From NCBI GenBank assembly GCA_030762935.1, contig CM060892.1, positions 87,116,827 to 87,180,826 of the forward strand: 64,000 nucleotides of DNA. The letters run 5' to 3'. The notes beneath the pieces were generated by a model that was given only the letters and a program-made list of their open reading frames with translations, had not been told where the DNA came from and searched no databases. This DNA comes from Hymenopus coronatus. Lineage: Eukaryota > Arthropoda > Insecta > Mantodea > Hymenopodidae. The number at the start of each line of letters is the position of its first letter. Within the stretch, counting starts at the first letter, position 1. Shown piece by piece: positions 21,708 to 33,244 of this stretch. The position numbers and the translations under genes were made by a program.

Positions 21708-22793
21708 AACTTTGATGTGTTCCATTCACATGACTTGCTCTACATTCATGCAACAAATTATTGCTAAAACGCTTATTCTTCTATTTACTTCATGCCAATC
21801 GAGCAAAAATTAGCAGAAATGGTTGCTTCCTTGTAAGTAGAGAGAAAATAAGGGAGTACCATAGGCTAAAGTGACAGTAAAATCATTTAAAAGCTGCTGG
21901 TTGCTACGTGATTGAAACTCTTTGTTTGTATAGCCAAGAAATGACAAATTCCCGTATGAGAAGAGTATAAGTAAACACGTATAGATAGACAAAAACTTAC
22001 TAAACAAAAAATGTAGATCTCCTTAAAACACACATTTTTCAAGTAGTTGGCAGATTTTTAGATATTCCTTATTATTGGTTTCAGTTTTTAACTACGCAAA
22101 GTTCATCCATAATAAAGATATCTTCTAAGCCTATTCTCAGAAAATTCAAGATATACATTTTATTTGTCATGTAAATATATTTAATATCAATATTTTAATC
22201 AAAATCGTTAGAGCCATTTTTGGGAAAATAAACAATTTCGAAAAATTTGCCATGGGTGGGGGAGATTTTCTTGAAAATCTTCGTGCGCATCCTTGGAAGA
22301 TACTGAATTTAAATATCAAGTTTAGTATTTATTGGACTTTTCGTTTCTGAGCTACACATACATACATTTTTTGGGTACTGTTTAACGCCCGCTTTTACTG
22401 CTCTGGCACCGCAGGCGATGACACTGGTGATACATGAAGATGGAGCCTCAGTGAAATGAGATGGGGGGTGTAACCGGAGAACCCGGAGAAAACCTGCACA
22501 GCTTTGTCCACCACAAACCTCACATGCGGTCGCTGGGGAGCGAACTCGGGCCGTCTAGGTGAGAGGCGAATGGTCTGTCTACTCGGCCACGGCGCGGCCT
22601 CACATACATACACACTCACACACGAACACTCACAAAGACACGAATATTTTTCTTGAAATGTTTTTTTTTTGATTCAGGGGGTCTGAAAACATATATTTCC
22701 GGTGAAATCTTGGTATCGAATATTTGGGTGCAATACAATTACCTTCTGTATACACTATGTACATAGTACGTGCAGAGAAGGTAATAAAAAATT
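21708..22793 (-). repeat. PHR copy, reverse, with an internal inversion and a nested SINE
   Basis: A full-length reverse copy from GATGTGTTCCATTCACATGA to a well-kept palindrome at about 22740-22793. Bases 21971-22092 are flipped relative to the consensus. A family-A SINE lies in the microsatellite site at 22366-22600. Confidence 0.88.
22366..22600 (-). mobile_element. tRNA-derived SINE, family A, with 11-bp target-site duplication
   Basis: Reverse-strand full copy. On the minus strand it starts GGCCGCGCCGTGGCCGAGTA and runs to GCGGGCGTTAAACAGTACCC, then A-rich sequence. CACATACATAC flanks it at 22355-22365 and 22601-22611. The target is the CA-rich tract of a PHR. Confidence 0.92.
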
Positions 22794-23160
22794 GTAATCT
22801 ATGGGAGTATGGCAGTGCACAAGCTGCATTTCTTTTAACTTTAATACCCATTTAGAATAACAATTTGACATAAAATTTCATAGAAAGATTCCCAAGATTA
22901 TACTTCACTTAAGACACTTCTTTTTTAATTTGGTAATTTTCAGAGAATGCTAATGGGTAGTAATTTTATCGAAGTTTATTTTCCCGGAATGAATAAGGAT
23001 TATTAGATTTTCAGAAATATAATAGGATGTTAAAACTATTTTTGATAAGTGTAAGAATCGCTGTAAGTTTCGTAATAATCAACCCTTGATTGAATTTCAA
23101 TTAAGTGAAAACTATTCCTTAATAGGATTTTTTTGTGTGTGCAATTATTTGCGCTGGCAA
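22794..23160. other. Unassigned intronic spacer
   Basis: AT-rich, with no repeat or coding motif recognised. Confidence 0.5.
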
Positions 23161-24113
23161 TTTTTACTTTCTCTAGCACATATACAATGTACATAGTGCA
23201 TGGAGAAAGTACTGTATTCCACTATCAATTCAATACAGAAATTTTACCGGAAATACATGCTTTAGGGTCCTCTGAACAAACAAAAAATTATTTTTAGAAA
23301 AAAGCTTCATGCGTACACGTGTGTGTGTGTATGTGTGTCTGTACAGCATAACTCAAAAACGAAATATCGGATAATCACCAAACTTGGTATGTATTCAGCA
23401 TCTTCGTAGCATACTACACGATGCCCCTCAAAATACGCTGCAGATGGAAAATGTTTCGAAAATGATTTTCTCAAAAATGGCTGCAACGATTTTGATTAAA
23501 ATACCGCATATTAGAGATATTTACATTACAAATAAAATGTATATCTTTAATTTCTCGAGAATAGCTTCTACAGACCTGTTCATTACGAATGAGTTTTGCT
23601 GAAATTTGCATAACTGGTAACCCATAAGAAATAGATAAAAACTTGCACCTCCAAAAATGCAGATCTTGTTAAAATACACAATTTGTGTCATATACATTTT
23701 TGTTGTAGTGTTGTCTGTTTCTAAGAGAATACTTGTTATTGGTTTAAATTTTAAACCACTTAGGTAACTTTTCTCAAACGGGGTCACCTTACTTTTAATC
23801 TCTCTTTTGTTTTACTGGGAATGCATAGGTTTTTTTTTTAGTGTTTAACGCCCGTTTTTACTACTTGTGGCACCGCAGGTGAGGAATGTATAGTGAAGCG
23901 AACTTCAATTGTTCACATATTAGAAGCTTTAAAAAGATTTAGCTACTATATTATTTTATTTCCCTTTTATCTACAAGGAAGCAAATAATAAGACCAATTT
24001 TGTTACTGTTTATCGTGATTAGTATGACGAGATGAAATAATAATATTTTGTAAGGAAAGTTTGTTTTGTAAATGTTAGAAAAATGTGATATGAATGGAAC
24101 ACATTGGATTTGT
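23161..24113 (+). repeat. PHR copy, forward, ending 60 bp from an exon
   Basis: Head TTACTTTCTCTAGCACATAT with palindrome, TTTTACCGGAAATACATGC block, (GT)n at about 23319-23340, full body, and tail GTGATATGAATGGAACACAT. A short 3' fragment of a family-A SINE (reverse) sits inside it at 23829-23893. The copy ends 60 bp from the donor end of the giant exon. Confidence 0.88.
23829..23893 (-). mobile_element. SINE family A, 3' fragment
   Basis: T run, then GTGTTTAACGCCCGTTTTTA and GGCACCGCAGGTGAGGAAT: the last about 60 bp of family A in reverse orientation. This is a severely 5'-truncated insertion or a deletion remnant. Confidence 0.75.
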
Positions 24114-24172
24114 GTGTCTAATTATTTGCGCTGCGAATTTTTAGTGTTAGATATAAAAGTTTTAAAACTTAC

Positions 24173-27100
24173 ATTCTTTGCCTCTCTTCACGTGGTAAGT
24201 AGTATAGTTTTGCTTCTTGGAAACTTTCAGTTTATGCATCAGTTCATCAGCAACAGAAGGATCTTTGAGACCAGTTGGTTCGGCGTCATTCTCCAACATG
24301 AACAGAAACTCAGTAGCTTGCCGTCCCTTCATCTTGGAACCTCGCAGAGTACGTCTTGAATATTTTGGAATGATAGTTTTTCTTCCAGTAGTGACTTTGC
24401 CAGCTGTGCCTGTCTTTACATGCTGAATTGTCTGTGCCCCAGATTTAACAACTTTAGAAATCGACTTTGAATCCTGTTTAGAGGCAGCCTCGACATTCTG
24501 TGAGCATGGAGAGTCATCATCAACTTCTTCTTCTATTACCTGAGTGTCCGTAACTGTTTCGTCCTTCTCCACAAGCTGCTCTTTGTCTTCCTGGGTTTTT
24601 GCACTAGCTTTCACTTGCTCAGAAGTCATAGAAACTTTCTCAGGTACTAAAACATTTTTGTTTTTTATGACAATCGTTTCATATTTCCTTCCTTTATCTT
24701 CAGGAACAATTAACTGCTTTTTCTCAGCATTCACATTATCTTTTTCTGATTCAGACGTAATCGTCTGTGTGATTCTCGTAACATCGCCGAAACGTTTATC
24801 CTTCCTGACATTCTTTTCATCTTCTATTTCACTCGAAGTTTTAGTATGACTGATTGTTAATGCCGAATCCCCTTTAAGTTGATTTGTACACTGTGTGTCT
24901 TCAGTTTTTTTCCTGCAGTCCTCCTTTTCTAGCGCTGAATCTACTATCTTACTGGACACCACAGTTTCCTGGGTTGTTTTCGCTTTAGCAGGAAGATTTC
25001 TTGATTTATCTGCTTGTTCCGAGATTATATACTGTTTTTCCTTTATATTTTCGACTTGACTATCTTTCATCCTGTCTTTATACGTGACAGGCTGCATAAC
25101 TTTGTTTGTTTCTATAACCTCAGTATGACTGGTTTCTTTCTTTAGCTTGCGATCATGGTCTGAAACCTCGGTGTCCTCTGTTGGTGTTTCAGACTCTATA
25201 ATAGTTCTTTTCCTTGTTATAGCACTAGATTCAGGAAGTTTCTCCAATATGCCATCAGGATTCACATTAACTGTATGTTTCTTTACTGCATCAGCAGCTT
25301 CCTTCTCTGTTTCAGAATCAGTTTTTCTCACTGTCTTTACAATTATGTTTCTAATTTTAGGAGCGCTATCGATATCTCTAAAAGGTTTGAGTTTACTAGG
25401 TTGCAATTTTGCAGTATCCACGATAGGTACATCGGCTTCTTTCTGGAACTCAGAATCAGTTATTTTCACCTTCTTAACGACTACAGCTTTATTAGTTTTT
25501 GTATCAACATTAGTATCATCTTTTTCCATGTCAATATTTCTTATTTTTTTGTTGATTACAGTGTCAATTTCAGAATTTTTATCAATGTCCTTTGAGAACT
25601 TAGCACCACTACACGGTGCTTTACTTTTAGTGTCAAATTCAGGTACACCAAAATCATCTTTCTCTCGTTCTGATTCATTTTTTCTTAACGTTTTCACAAT
25701 TACTGTTTTAGATTTAGGAGATTTTCCAATTTCTTCAGTAATTTTGACTTCCTGTGTTTTATTGTCATCTATCTGTGTTTCCGAGTCAATTTTCTTCTCC
25801 TTCTTCACAATTGCTGTATTAGATTCAGGAGTTTTCCTGATATCTTTAGTGGTTTTTACTTCACGTGACTTAGTGTCGATTTCCAAATCTTCATCCTTCT
25901 GGGTTTCAGTGTCAGTTTTCTTTACTTTTCTAACAACTGCCTTTCTAGATTTAGGACATTTTACGTTGTCTTTGTTAGTTTTGATTTCTAGCCTTTCATT
26001 GTCATCTTCAAAATCATCTTTCTGTGTTTCCGAATCATTTTTATTTACCTTTCTCACAATTACTATTCTAGAATCAGAAAGTTTTCCAGCTTTTTTGGTT
26101 GGAATTACCTCTTTAGTTATAGTGTCAACTTCAGTATCTTGATTTTCTGTTTCAGAATAAACTTTTTTCACCGGTTTTACAATTAATGTCCTGGATTTAG
26201 GGCATTTGACAGGTTCGTTGGTTTTGGAGTCGATTTCAATATCTCTTTTCTCTGTGTGTAAGTCAACTTTCTTCGCGTCTTTCTCAATTACTGTACTGGA
26301 TTCAGGAAGTGCCCCAAATTCTTTGATAGTTTTAGTGTCAACTTCAATATCTTTTTTTTCTGTTTCTATTTTCTTCACTTTTTCCTTCTTCACTGGAATT
26401 TGTTCTATTTTTCTGATCGGTTTGAGTTCTGCAAATTCACTTTCAGCTACAGCGTCTTCTTTCAGTGTTTCTGAGTCAGTTTTTCTTATCTTCTTCTCAA
26501 CCACAGTATTTAATTTTCCGGCATCTTTAATCGGTTCGACTTTATCATTTTTAGTGTGGATCTTAGGAACAGCAATATCCTCGTATGTTTCTGATCCTAT
26601 TTTATTAATTTTCTTCACAGTTATGGTAGGCCCACTTTCCATAGCAGGTTTTACCCTTTTATCTTGTGACTTAAGTTTAGTACCATCGTGCTCACTCTGC
26701 GTTTCAGACACGGTTGTTGTTATGATCTTTATGATTTTTGGACGACATCCTGGACGTTTTCCCGTTTTATCAATAACCTCAGTTTCATCTGATAGTTTCT
26801 TTGTTTCATGTTCTATTTCAGAAACTTCACGATTTTTCTGTGTATCAGATCCAGCAATTGTTTTCTTCACAATTATGGAGGTAGGAGTTTCAATTTCATC
26901 TAATGGTCTTATTTTGGATCGTATTGCACGCACGACATCAGCATCTTTCCTGATTTCAGTTCCGACAATCGCCTTCTTTACAACTTTTCTAGGTGTTTTC
27001 ATTACGTTTGCTTCTTCTGTTTCAACTAATTGTTTATTAACTTCAATTTCAGTTTCTTTCTTGTGTGTTTCTGGAGCTATAATTGCAATCTTCTTCACGG

Positions 27101-29549
27101 TTTTAGAATGAGGTTCAATAATATCTTGAACGTCACTTGTCTTTTTGTCAATGCCTGTTTCAGTAATTTGAATGCTCCCTTTCTGAATGTCAGATTTCAT
27201 GAGTTTTTTCTCTTTTAATTTAGGTATCTTCTCTTTGTCGTCGGTTTCAGTAATCTTAGTGTCACCTTTGAATGCTTCAGATTTAACAATTTTCGTAAGC
27301 ACTGCATTTTGGGATTTATGAGTATATGCAGGTTTGAGGTCCCAGGTTCCAGGTTCCATGCTATCAACTTCAGGTTCCTTCAGTTTTTCCAGATGTGTTT
27401 CATGAATGTTGGCGTCCTCTTGCGCTGCCTTAATCTCGGTTAATCCTTTATCTTTTATAACTACCAAAGGGAGTGTAGTGGTAATCTCCACTTTTTCAAA
27501 TTTCTTTGTTTTGAATACATCTTGTTGAATTTTAGGTGTGATTCCTTTATTTTGTTCTTTCAAGCCAGGAAGCTCTTCTTCAGTAGATTCTACTATATCA
27601 GTGTATATGTCAATGGGTTTGAGATTATGTTCATGAATTTCAGATTCTCTTTTCAACTTGTTGGTTATAGTAACAGGTTTCTTTTTTCCTTTGGAAGATT
27701 TTTCCTTTTTGCTACATTTTGGTTTTTCTGTCTGTCGTCCCTGCGATAGCATAAGACGTATTTCTTCTTCTATTTCAGCAATTGATTTGCTCTTGTTTAC
27801 ACCGCGATGTTTATCTTCGGTTCGCTTCTTAATTACTCTTATTTTTCTAGGTTTAACATATTTTTTATCGCCTATTTCCCCTTCATTTACTTTTACAATT
27901 CTTAAAATCTTTTTTGTCTTTTTTGGAACACACTTTTCATCAATTTCCTTCTCTAATAATGGTTGTGATTCAGCTGTATATATTGTCTTCTCGGTATGCA
28001 CTTCAATCTTTTCTTCTTGAGCATACCCATCTGCAATTTCTTTTTCTTTTTCTGTATCAACTGAAATATCCACTTCCTTTTCATTAACATTCTTTTTTAA
28101 GATATTTTTATCACTATCCAAATCTGTATTGTCAATGACATTCACAGTTTTCTTATTATTCTTCTGTGCCTCATTTTCATAGTCTGGCTCATTCTCCTTT
28201 GTTTCAGTGATGATTCTTCTTGTAATACGTTTTGGTTTAGAAAGTTTTACTGTTTTACTTTCAAACGATGGCTCTTCTGAATCAGTAATTATTTCTACAT
28301 CTTCCGTATTAGTTTTGTCAGATCTTTTTGTATCTTTACCACTTCTTGTTCTTTTTATTGTAATATGCTTCACGCTTTCTTGACCTTCTGGTTTTTCAAT
28401 TACAGTTTCTGAATCTTCAGTACCTTCCACTGTATCTTTGGACTGGTCTTTCTCAGTTTCAGATGTGGTTCTTATTTTCTTCTTTCTTCTAATTGGCACA
28501 GTACGAATTTCGCTATCGACAAAAGTTTGCTCTTCACTTCTATTTTCTTTCTGCTCTTCTTCTTTGGCACTTCTAGAGATATTTTTTCTTATGATTTTTA
28601 TAGGTCGTCTGACAATAATTCTTCGGACAGTTATTCGTGGTTCCGAATCTGAAGCTGGTTTTATTTCGTCAGGCTCAGCGATCTCTTCAACTTCGGTGAA
28701 TTTCTTTTGTTTCGGCAGAGTCTCTGTATTTTCGTCCGTTTTTTCTTCTGTCTCAATAAGGTCTGTGCGTTTTTTCGTTTTAGCTCCTGCTTCTTTTTCA
28801 AGAGATGCTTTTCTAATATCTGTTTCCTTTAATTTTGTATACTCATCTTCCAAATTATCTTGTTCCTCTCCAGCATCACCTTTGCCTTCTGTGACATATA
28901 TAGTGCGAATTACTTTCTTTCCTTTTCTTCCCGGCGAAGTTATTATTTTCTTCTGATGGTTCGTGTTCAAAGAATCTACTTTTTCGCTTTCCTCCTGCCG
29001 TTCAATTTCACTGTCAATTATCGATTTTCTTTTCATTTCGGTGGATGGTAGAGCATGTACAACTTTTTCTTTGTCCTCTTCCGCTTTACTTTCATCCTGC
29101 GTTATAGTATCAGAACAGCTTACCTTCTTCTTCGTCTCAGAGTCATCAGCAGTCTTTTGTTTTTGTTCTGATGTGTTTGTTAAGGTCGCCTTCAATTCAT
29201 CAGTATTTTGCTTCTCTGCTGGAAAACTTGGATTCTCAACAATCTTCATTTTCTGTATAACATGTTGCACTTCTTCTATATTTTTCTTTGGACCCTCGTC
29301 AGAATCCTTAATTCTCTTCCTCTCTAAATCCTCCGTCTCATCATACTGACTCAGTTTTTTGTTTACCAATTTTTTGTGAACCTTTCTTACTTTTCTGAAT
29401 GATTCTTGGAAGCCATCATCCAGGGTTCGAGGAACTGCCTCCCTTTTCTCCGTCACGTTTTGGGTTTTCTCCACTATATAACGATTTTTTGGAGGCACTG
29501 GTACTTTTACAATTTCATGTTTGCCCTCTTCATCTGCACAGTGAGTGAG
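24173..29549 (-). CDS. Giant exon 1 of a minus-strand gene: Lys/Glu-rich repetitive protein
   Basis: A single 5,377-bp exon, open for about 1,792 codons. Acceptor TTTATGTTTTCAG ends at 29550, and donor GAAT|GTAAGT starts at 24172. It enters in phase 0 and leaves in phase 1, matching the exon at 19848-19988. The upstream in-frame ATG is inside the intron, so the true start lies further 5'. The product is dominated by Lys, Glu, Asp, Thr, Ser, Val and Ile. Basic beta-prone strings such as VRRIIVRRPIKIIRK lie near 28.6 kb. From about 26.95 to 25.18 kb there is a degenerate repeat of roughly 40-50 residues built on IVKK...DSET(Q/E)KD...EVDTK..E...K...GK.P.S. The last 60 residues are less biased (FLFMLENDAEPTGLKDPSVA). 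The length of open frame in an AT-rich window shows selection on coding. Probably cytoskeletal; Msp300/nesprin is a low-confidence guess. Confidence 0.85.
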
Positions 29550-29724
29550 CTGAAAACATAAAAAATTGTCAAACATAAATACTTAATATACAAAAATAAA
29601 GCTGGATTAAGGCACAAAATCAACTTGGTATACTTCGTGAGGCAAGAGCAAAACAGAAAGTTGCGCAATGGCAACTCTCTACTTGAAGGACTAATAGTGG
29701 GAGTAGGTGCGCCAACATACGAGG
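29550..29724. other. Intron sequence 5' of the giant exon
   Basis: Runs from the acceptor to the first mariner element. No upstream exon is visible, so the transcript continues to the right of 29.5 kb, possibly beyond the window. Confidence 0.5.
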
Positions 29725-29726
29725 TA

Positions 29727-31042
29727 CGTCCAGAAAGTAAGTTCCGTTTCAATGTATCTCCGTTGCAACGCTGCGATCGCAGTTCCGTACATGCGCGGTA
29801 GACGCTCTGTATCAAGGAGAAGAAACGTGCGTCATTTTGAGATCGCTGTCAGCCACATACGCTTTGTTGTGCTTGTTTACAATGTCGGTGTTGATTGAAA
29901 ATCCCGCCGCTTGTGAAATCAGATCTGTGATTCGTTTTCTGAATGCTAGGAAAGTGAAACCAATTGAAATTTATCGGCAAATTTGCGAAGTTTACGGACA
30001 AAATGCGATGAGTAATTCAATGGTGAGAAGATGGGTCCGACAGTTCAATGAAGGACGTAGTGAAGTGCACGATGAAGAACGAAGTGGGTGTCCATCTTTG
30101 GTTACAGAAGAACTGGTTCACGCGATTGATGACAAGATCCAGGAAAACCGCAAGTTTAAAATTAGTGCTCTCGCTATGGAATTTCCCCAAAGCTCACGAT
30201 CACTAATTCATGAAATTGTTACCGAAAAACTGAAATTTCCTAAACTTTGTTCACGTTGGGTACCAAAGAGTCTTACTGAGCAACACAAAACAAAATGGAT
30301 GGGTAGTGCACTTCAGTTTTTAACCCGTTATGATGAAGACGGCGAAGAATTTCTGACACATAGTCACAGGAGATGAGACTTGGGTTTCTTACGACACCCC
30401 TAAAAGTAAGCGGCAATCAACGGAATGGAGGCACACTTCATCCCCAGCAAAGGTTAAGCCGAAACAAATCTTGACACCTCGAAAAATGATGTGCACAGTG
30501 TTCTGGGACTGGAAAGGCATCTTACTCATTGATTTCTTACCATGTGGTCAAACAATCAAAGCAGATGTTTATTGCAAGACACTTAGGAAATTGCGCCGCG
30601 CAATACAGAATAAGCGCCGAGGATTAATGTCAAAAGGTGTTGTTTTTCTTCACCACAACGCACGACCACACACTGCAAATGTGACGAAAAACCTCCTACA
30701 GGGATTTGGCTGGGACGTGTTTGACCATTCTCCGTACAGCCCTGACCTCGCTCCTAGCGACTTTCATCTGTTCTTACATCTCAAGTTTTTCCTTGGCGGT
30801 CAACACTTCAACAATGACGAAGAGCTGAAAGAAAATGTTTCTAACTTTTTGAAGACACAGGCGGCAAACTTCTATGAAGAAGGTATACAAAAACTTGTGC
30901 CACGGTATGACAAATGCCTGCAAAATTTCAGCAGTTATGTGGAAAAGTAGTTTAAGAGTTGTAGAATTTTGTGCAATAAATAATTATTCTGTGTCCGTAC
31001 ACAATTTAATTTTATTAGCAAACGGAACTTACTTTCTGGCCG
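29727..31042 (+). mobile_element. Mariner element 1, nearly complete
   Basis: 1,316 bp with TA on both sides (29725-29726, 31043-31044). The 23-bp terminal inverted repeats start CGTCCAGAAAGTAAGTTCCG and CGGCCAGAAAGTAAGTTCCG, one mismatch apart. This is the usual length for an insect mariner. The transposase covers most of the element. A polyadenylation-like AATAAA follows the reading frame at about 30976. Confidence 0.95.
29882..30949 (+). pseudogene. Mariner transposase, inactivated (one frameshift, second catalytic Asp lost)
   Basis: The frame from ATG 29882 encodes the DNA-binding half (FLNARKVKPIEIYRQICEVY; WVRQFNEGRSEVHDEERSG) and stops at 30374-30376. The catalytic half is one base out of phase, joining near 30354-30357, and runs to the stop at 30947-30949. 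First catalytic Asp: VTGDETWV, codon 30372-30374. Second position: the family's HDNARPH motif reads HHNARPH, with His at 30654-30656. Third Asp: YSPDLAPSDFHLF, codon 30759-30761, with 34 residues between positions two and three as in D,D34D mariners. The C-terminal YDKCL and YVEK ends are present. Two lesions in an otherwise complete gene indicate a fairly recent death. Confidence 0.95.
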
Positions 31043-31044
31043 TA

Positions 31045-31651
31045 TATGCCGACGATATCAATAGCGATGCTAGTTATGAGGACGAAAATGGTGGTGCAAT
31101 AAATGGTTGCCAACTCGTTGTGTGATAACCAGATGGGGATCGCAACCAGAAATAAACATATCGACATTCCTTCAAGCAAAATACTGCCTGTCACACTCTG
31201 CATATTGCTAGTGATGTATTATAGATTGACAAAAATTAGATCTATAAAGAATAAAGTGATTTCGCTATAACTATAAGATTTTTTTAAGAAATCTAATTTT
31301 GGGTAAAATCTTTCTTTTGAGAGGAAAGACCTTCGTTTTATTTTACCCAATTCACCCCCACAAACCAAAACGAGTTTTATTCTTGCTTAAAATTGTTCAT
31401 TAATGCATTAATCTATATGTAAATTTATGAATTTTAAAGTTTCTAAAAGCAATTTTGGATCATAGAAGAAATGTGACTGTAAATGATTTTATTGATATTC
31501 AATTAGTTTGGATTTAATGAATGTCATAGCTACAATCCTATGAAGTATTAAGAAGCTAATTTGTGCCAACAATTACTTCCATATTAAGTGTAATTATTTA
31601 ACGTAGCAGGCTGTTGTGGTTGTGTTCAATCATTCGCGCCAAACTAGCACA
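31045..31651. other. Unassigned AT-rich spacer between two mariners
   Basis: No coding or repeat motif recognised. Confidence 0.5.
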
Positions 31652-31653
31652 TA

Positions 31654-32361
31654 CGAGGTGTGATAAAAAAATAACGGGTATTTTTTTTTTTTTAATTTCG
31701 CGGGCTTTATACAACCGTTTTAAAACTTGTTTTTATCTTGTAGCTTCACATGTTCCTGATGTATGTTTACATTTTCGGCTGTTTTAAATACTTAGTTTAT
31801 TGTTATACGTGTTTTCGAAGGCTCAGCGAATTTGCACTTTATTTTGCTTGAAAATGAAGCAAAGTGCTCGAAATGCTGACGACAACGTGGAAAACGCAAA
31901 GAAATGGTTATGTCACATGTTCATACAGTCAATAAAAAATACTACCTAGAAGTTATGCGCAGTTTGCATGAAGTAATCCAAGAAAACGATCAGAATTTTC
32001 GCAAAACCACTCATAGATAGTGCTCCTGCTCACATCTCAACGCTTGTTCGTGCCTTTTTGGCAAAAACCAGAAACGTTATGTTGCCTCATGCGCCTTTTA
32101 GCCGGACATGGCCCCCTGCGACTTCTTTCTATTCCCAAGGATGAAGAGAACATGAAAGGACGTCGTTTAGCCACTATTGGTGAGCTAAAAACAGAATCGC
32201 TGAAGTAAGTTCCAGGGTTGCTTCCAAAATTGGAAAAAGTGCTGGCAAAAGTAGATTATATCTGAAGGAGTGTATTTTGAAGAACACAGAGTTGATGTAG
32301 ATACATAAATAAATATTCTTTAAGAAAACAAAAAGTCCTGTTATTTTTTGATCACACCCCG
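31654..32361 (+). mobile_element. Mariner element 2, internally deleted (708 bp)
   Basis: TA at both ends (31652-31653, 32362-32363). Terminal inverted repeats start CGAGGTGTGATAAAAAAATA and CGGGGTGTGATCAAAAAATA. This end sequence differs from element 1, so it is a separate mariner lineage. The interior keeps transposase scraps in broken frames: a start near 31854 (MKQSARNADDN), PAHISTLVRAF near 32028, and a PDMAPCDFFLFPRMKR-like segment at about 32104-32151. At about half the normal mariner length it is a deletion derivative and could only have moved with a transposase supplied elsewhere. Confidence 0.88.
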
Positions 32362-32363
32362 TA

Positions 32364-32640
32364 TATTCCACCTGTCAGCCCTTGCAGAGAGGGAGGGAGG
32401 AAAGCAACTTCCCCTATGCGCAAGATTTGTTCATGTCTTTCCTCACGACCTATACCATTATTGTTTTCTGACTATGATGAATATGCGTGTCAAGATAATC
32501 ACTTTATCTTCCTCAGACTCTTAGTCAGAAAGGAAAGAATGGAGATTTAACTAACCGTAACATTGACTTAAATTTACTATGCGCGCACGTTTTCTGGGGC
32601 ACTAGATTTATGGAGAAGCGAGGGTCAGGGTGAAGAAGAA
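32364..32640. other. Unassigned spacer
   Basis: No feature recognised. Confidence 0.45.
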
Positions 32641-32642
32641 AA

Positions 32643-32995
32643 AATCTGAAGTGTTCGATTCACACGAATTTCTCTACAAGCTATTGTCATAAAAAAATAT
32701 TTCTTGATCTGCTTCGTGGTAATCTAGCAAAACTTAGCGAAATGGTTGTATTAGTTCCTTCTAAGTAAACGGTAAATAATGTAATGCACTTAGCTAAAAC
32801 GATAGTCAAATGGTTTAAAAAGTCGGTTGCAATATGAATCAATTGAAATTCGTTTTGTTATGTATGACCAGGAGTAAAACAAAAGAGAAATGGAACGAAA
32901 GATGACCTCCCGTTTGCCAAAAGTACGTTTAAAACTGAACCAACAACAAGGAATATCTCGGAAACGGTCAACTTAAAAACAAAATGTATATGATA

Positions 32996-32997
<2 letters not shown>
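32643..32997 (-). repeat. PHR partial, reverse
   Basis: Tail-first start TCTGAAGTGTTCGATTCACA. Body to CAAGGAATATCTCGGAAACG and AAAATGTATATGAT, where an (AAT)n tract replaces the rest. Confidence 0.8.
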
Positions 32998-33042
<45 letters not shown>

Positions 33043-33053
33043 TAATAATAATA
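32997..33053. repeat. (AAT)n microsatellite
   Basis: About 19 AAT units with one interruption (GAT), at the broken end of a PHR. Confidence 0.95.
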
Positions 33054-33244
33054 ACCTTAATGCTTTGATTTACCCTTCAGTGGATGTAGTCTATAATGTT
33101 ATATAAGAAGAGCTTATACATAACCACAAAACTAGTCATTAGATATAGATAGGCGAATTTATTCTCTAAAAAAATAAAGAAAACAGTAACAGAAATGCAA
33201 AACAGTTAGCGTTTTTGGTCTCTTGTATATAATCATGGACTCTA

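Noticed and set aside
25147..27111. Plus-strand open frames of 331 and 301 codons over the giant exon
   Set aside because: They are antisense shadows. Lys/Glu/Ser-rich codons on the minus strand read as Phe/Leu/Ser on the plus strand and rarely form stops. No splice or start context supports them.
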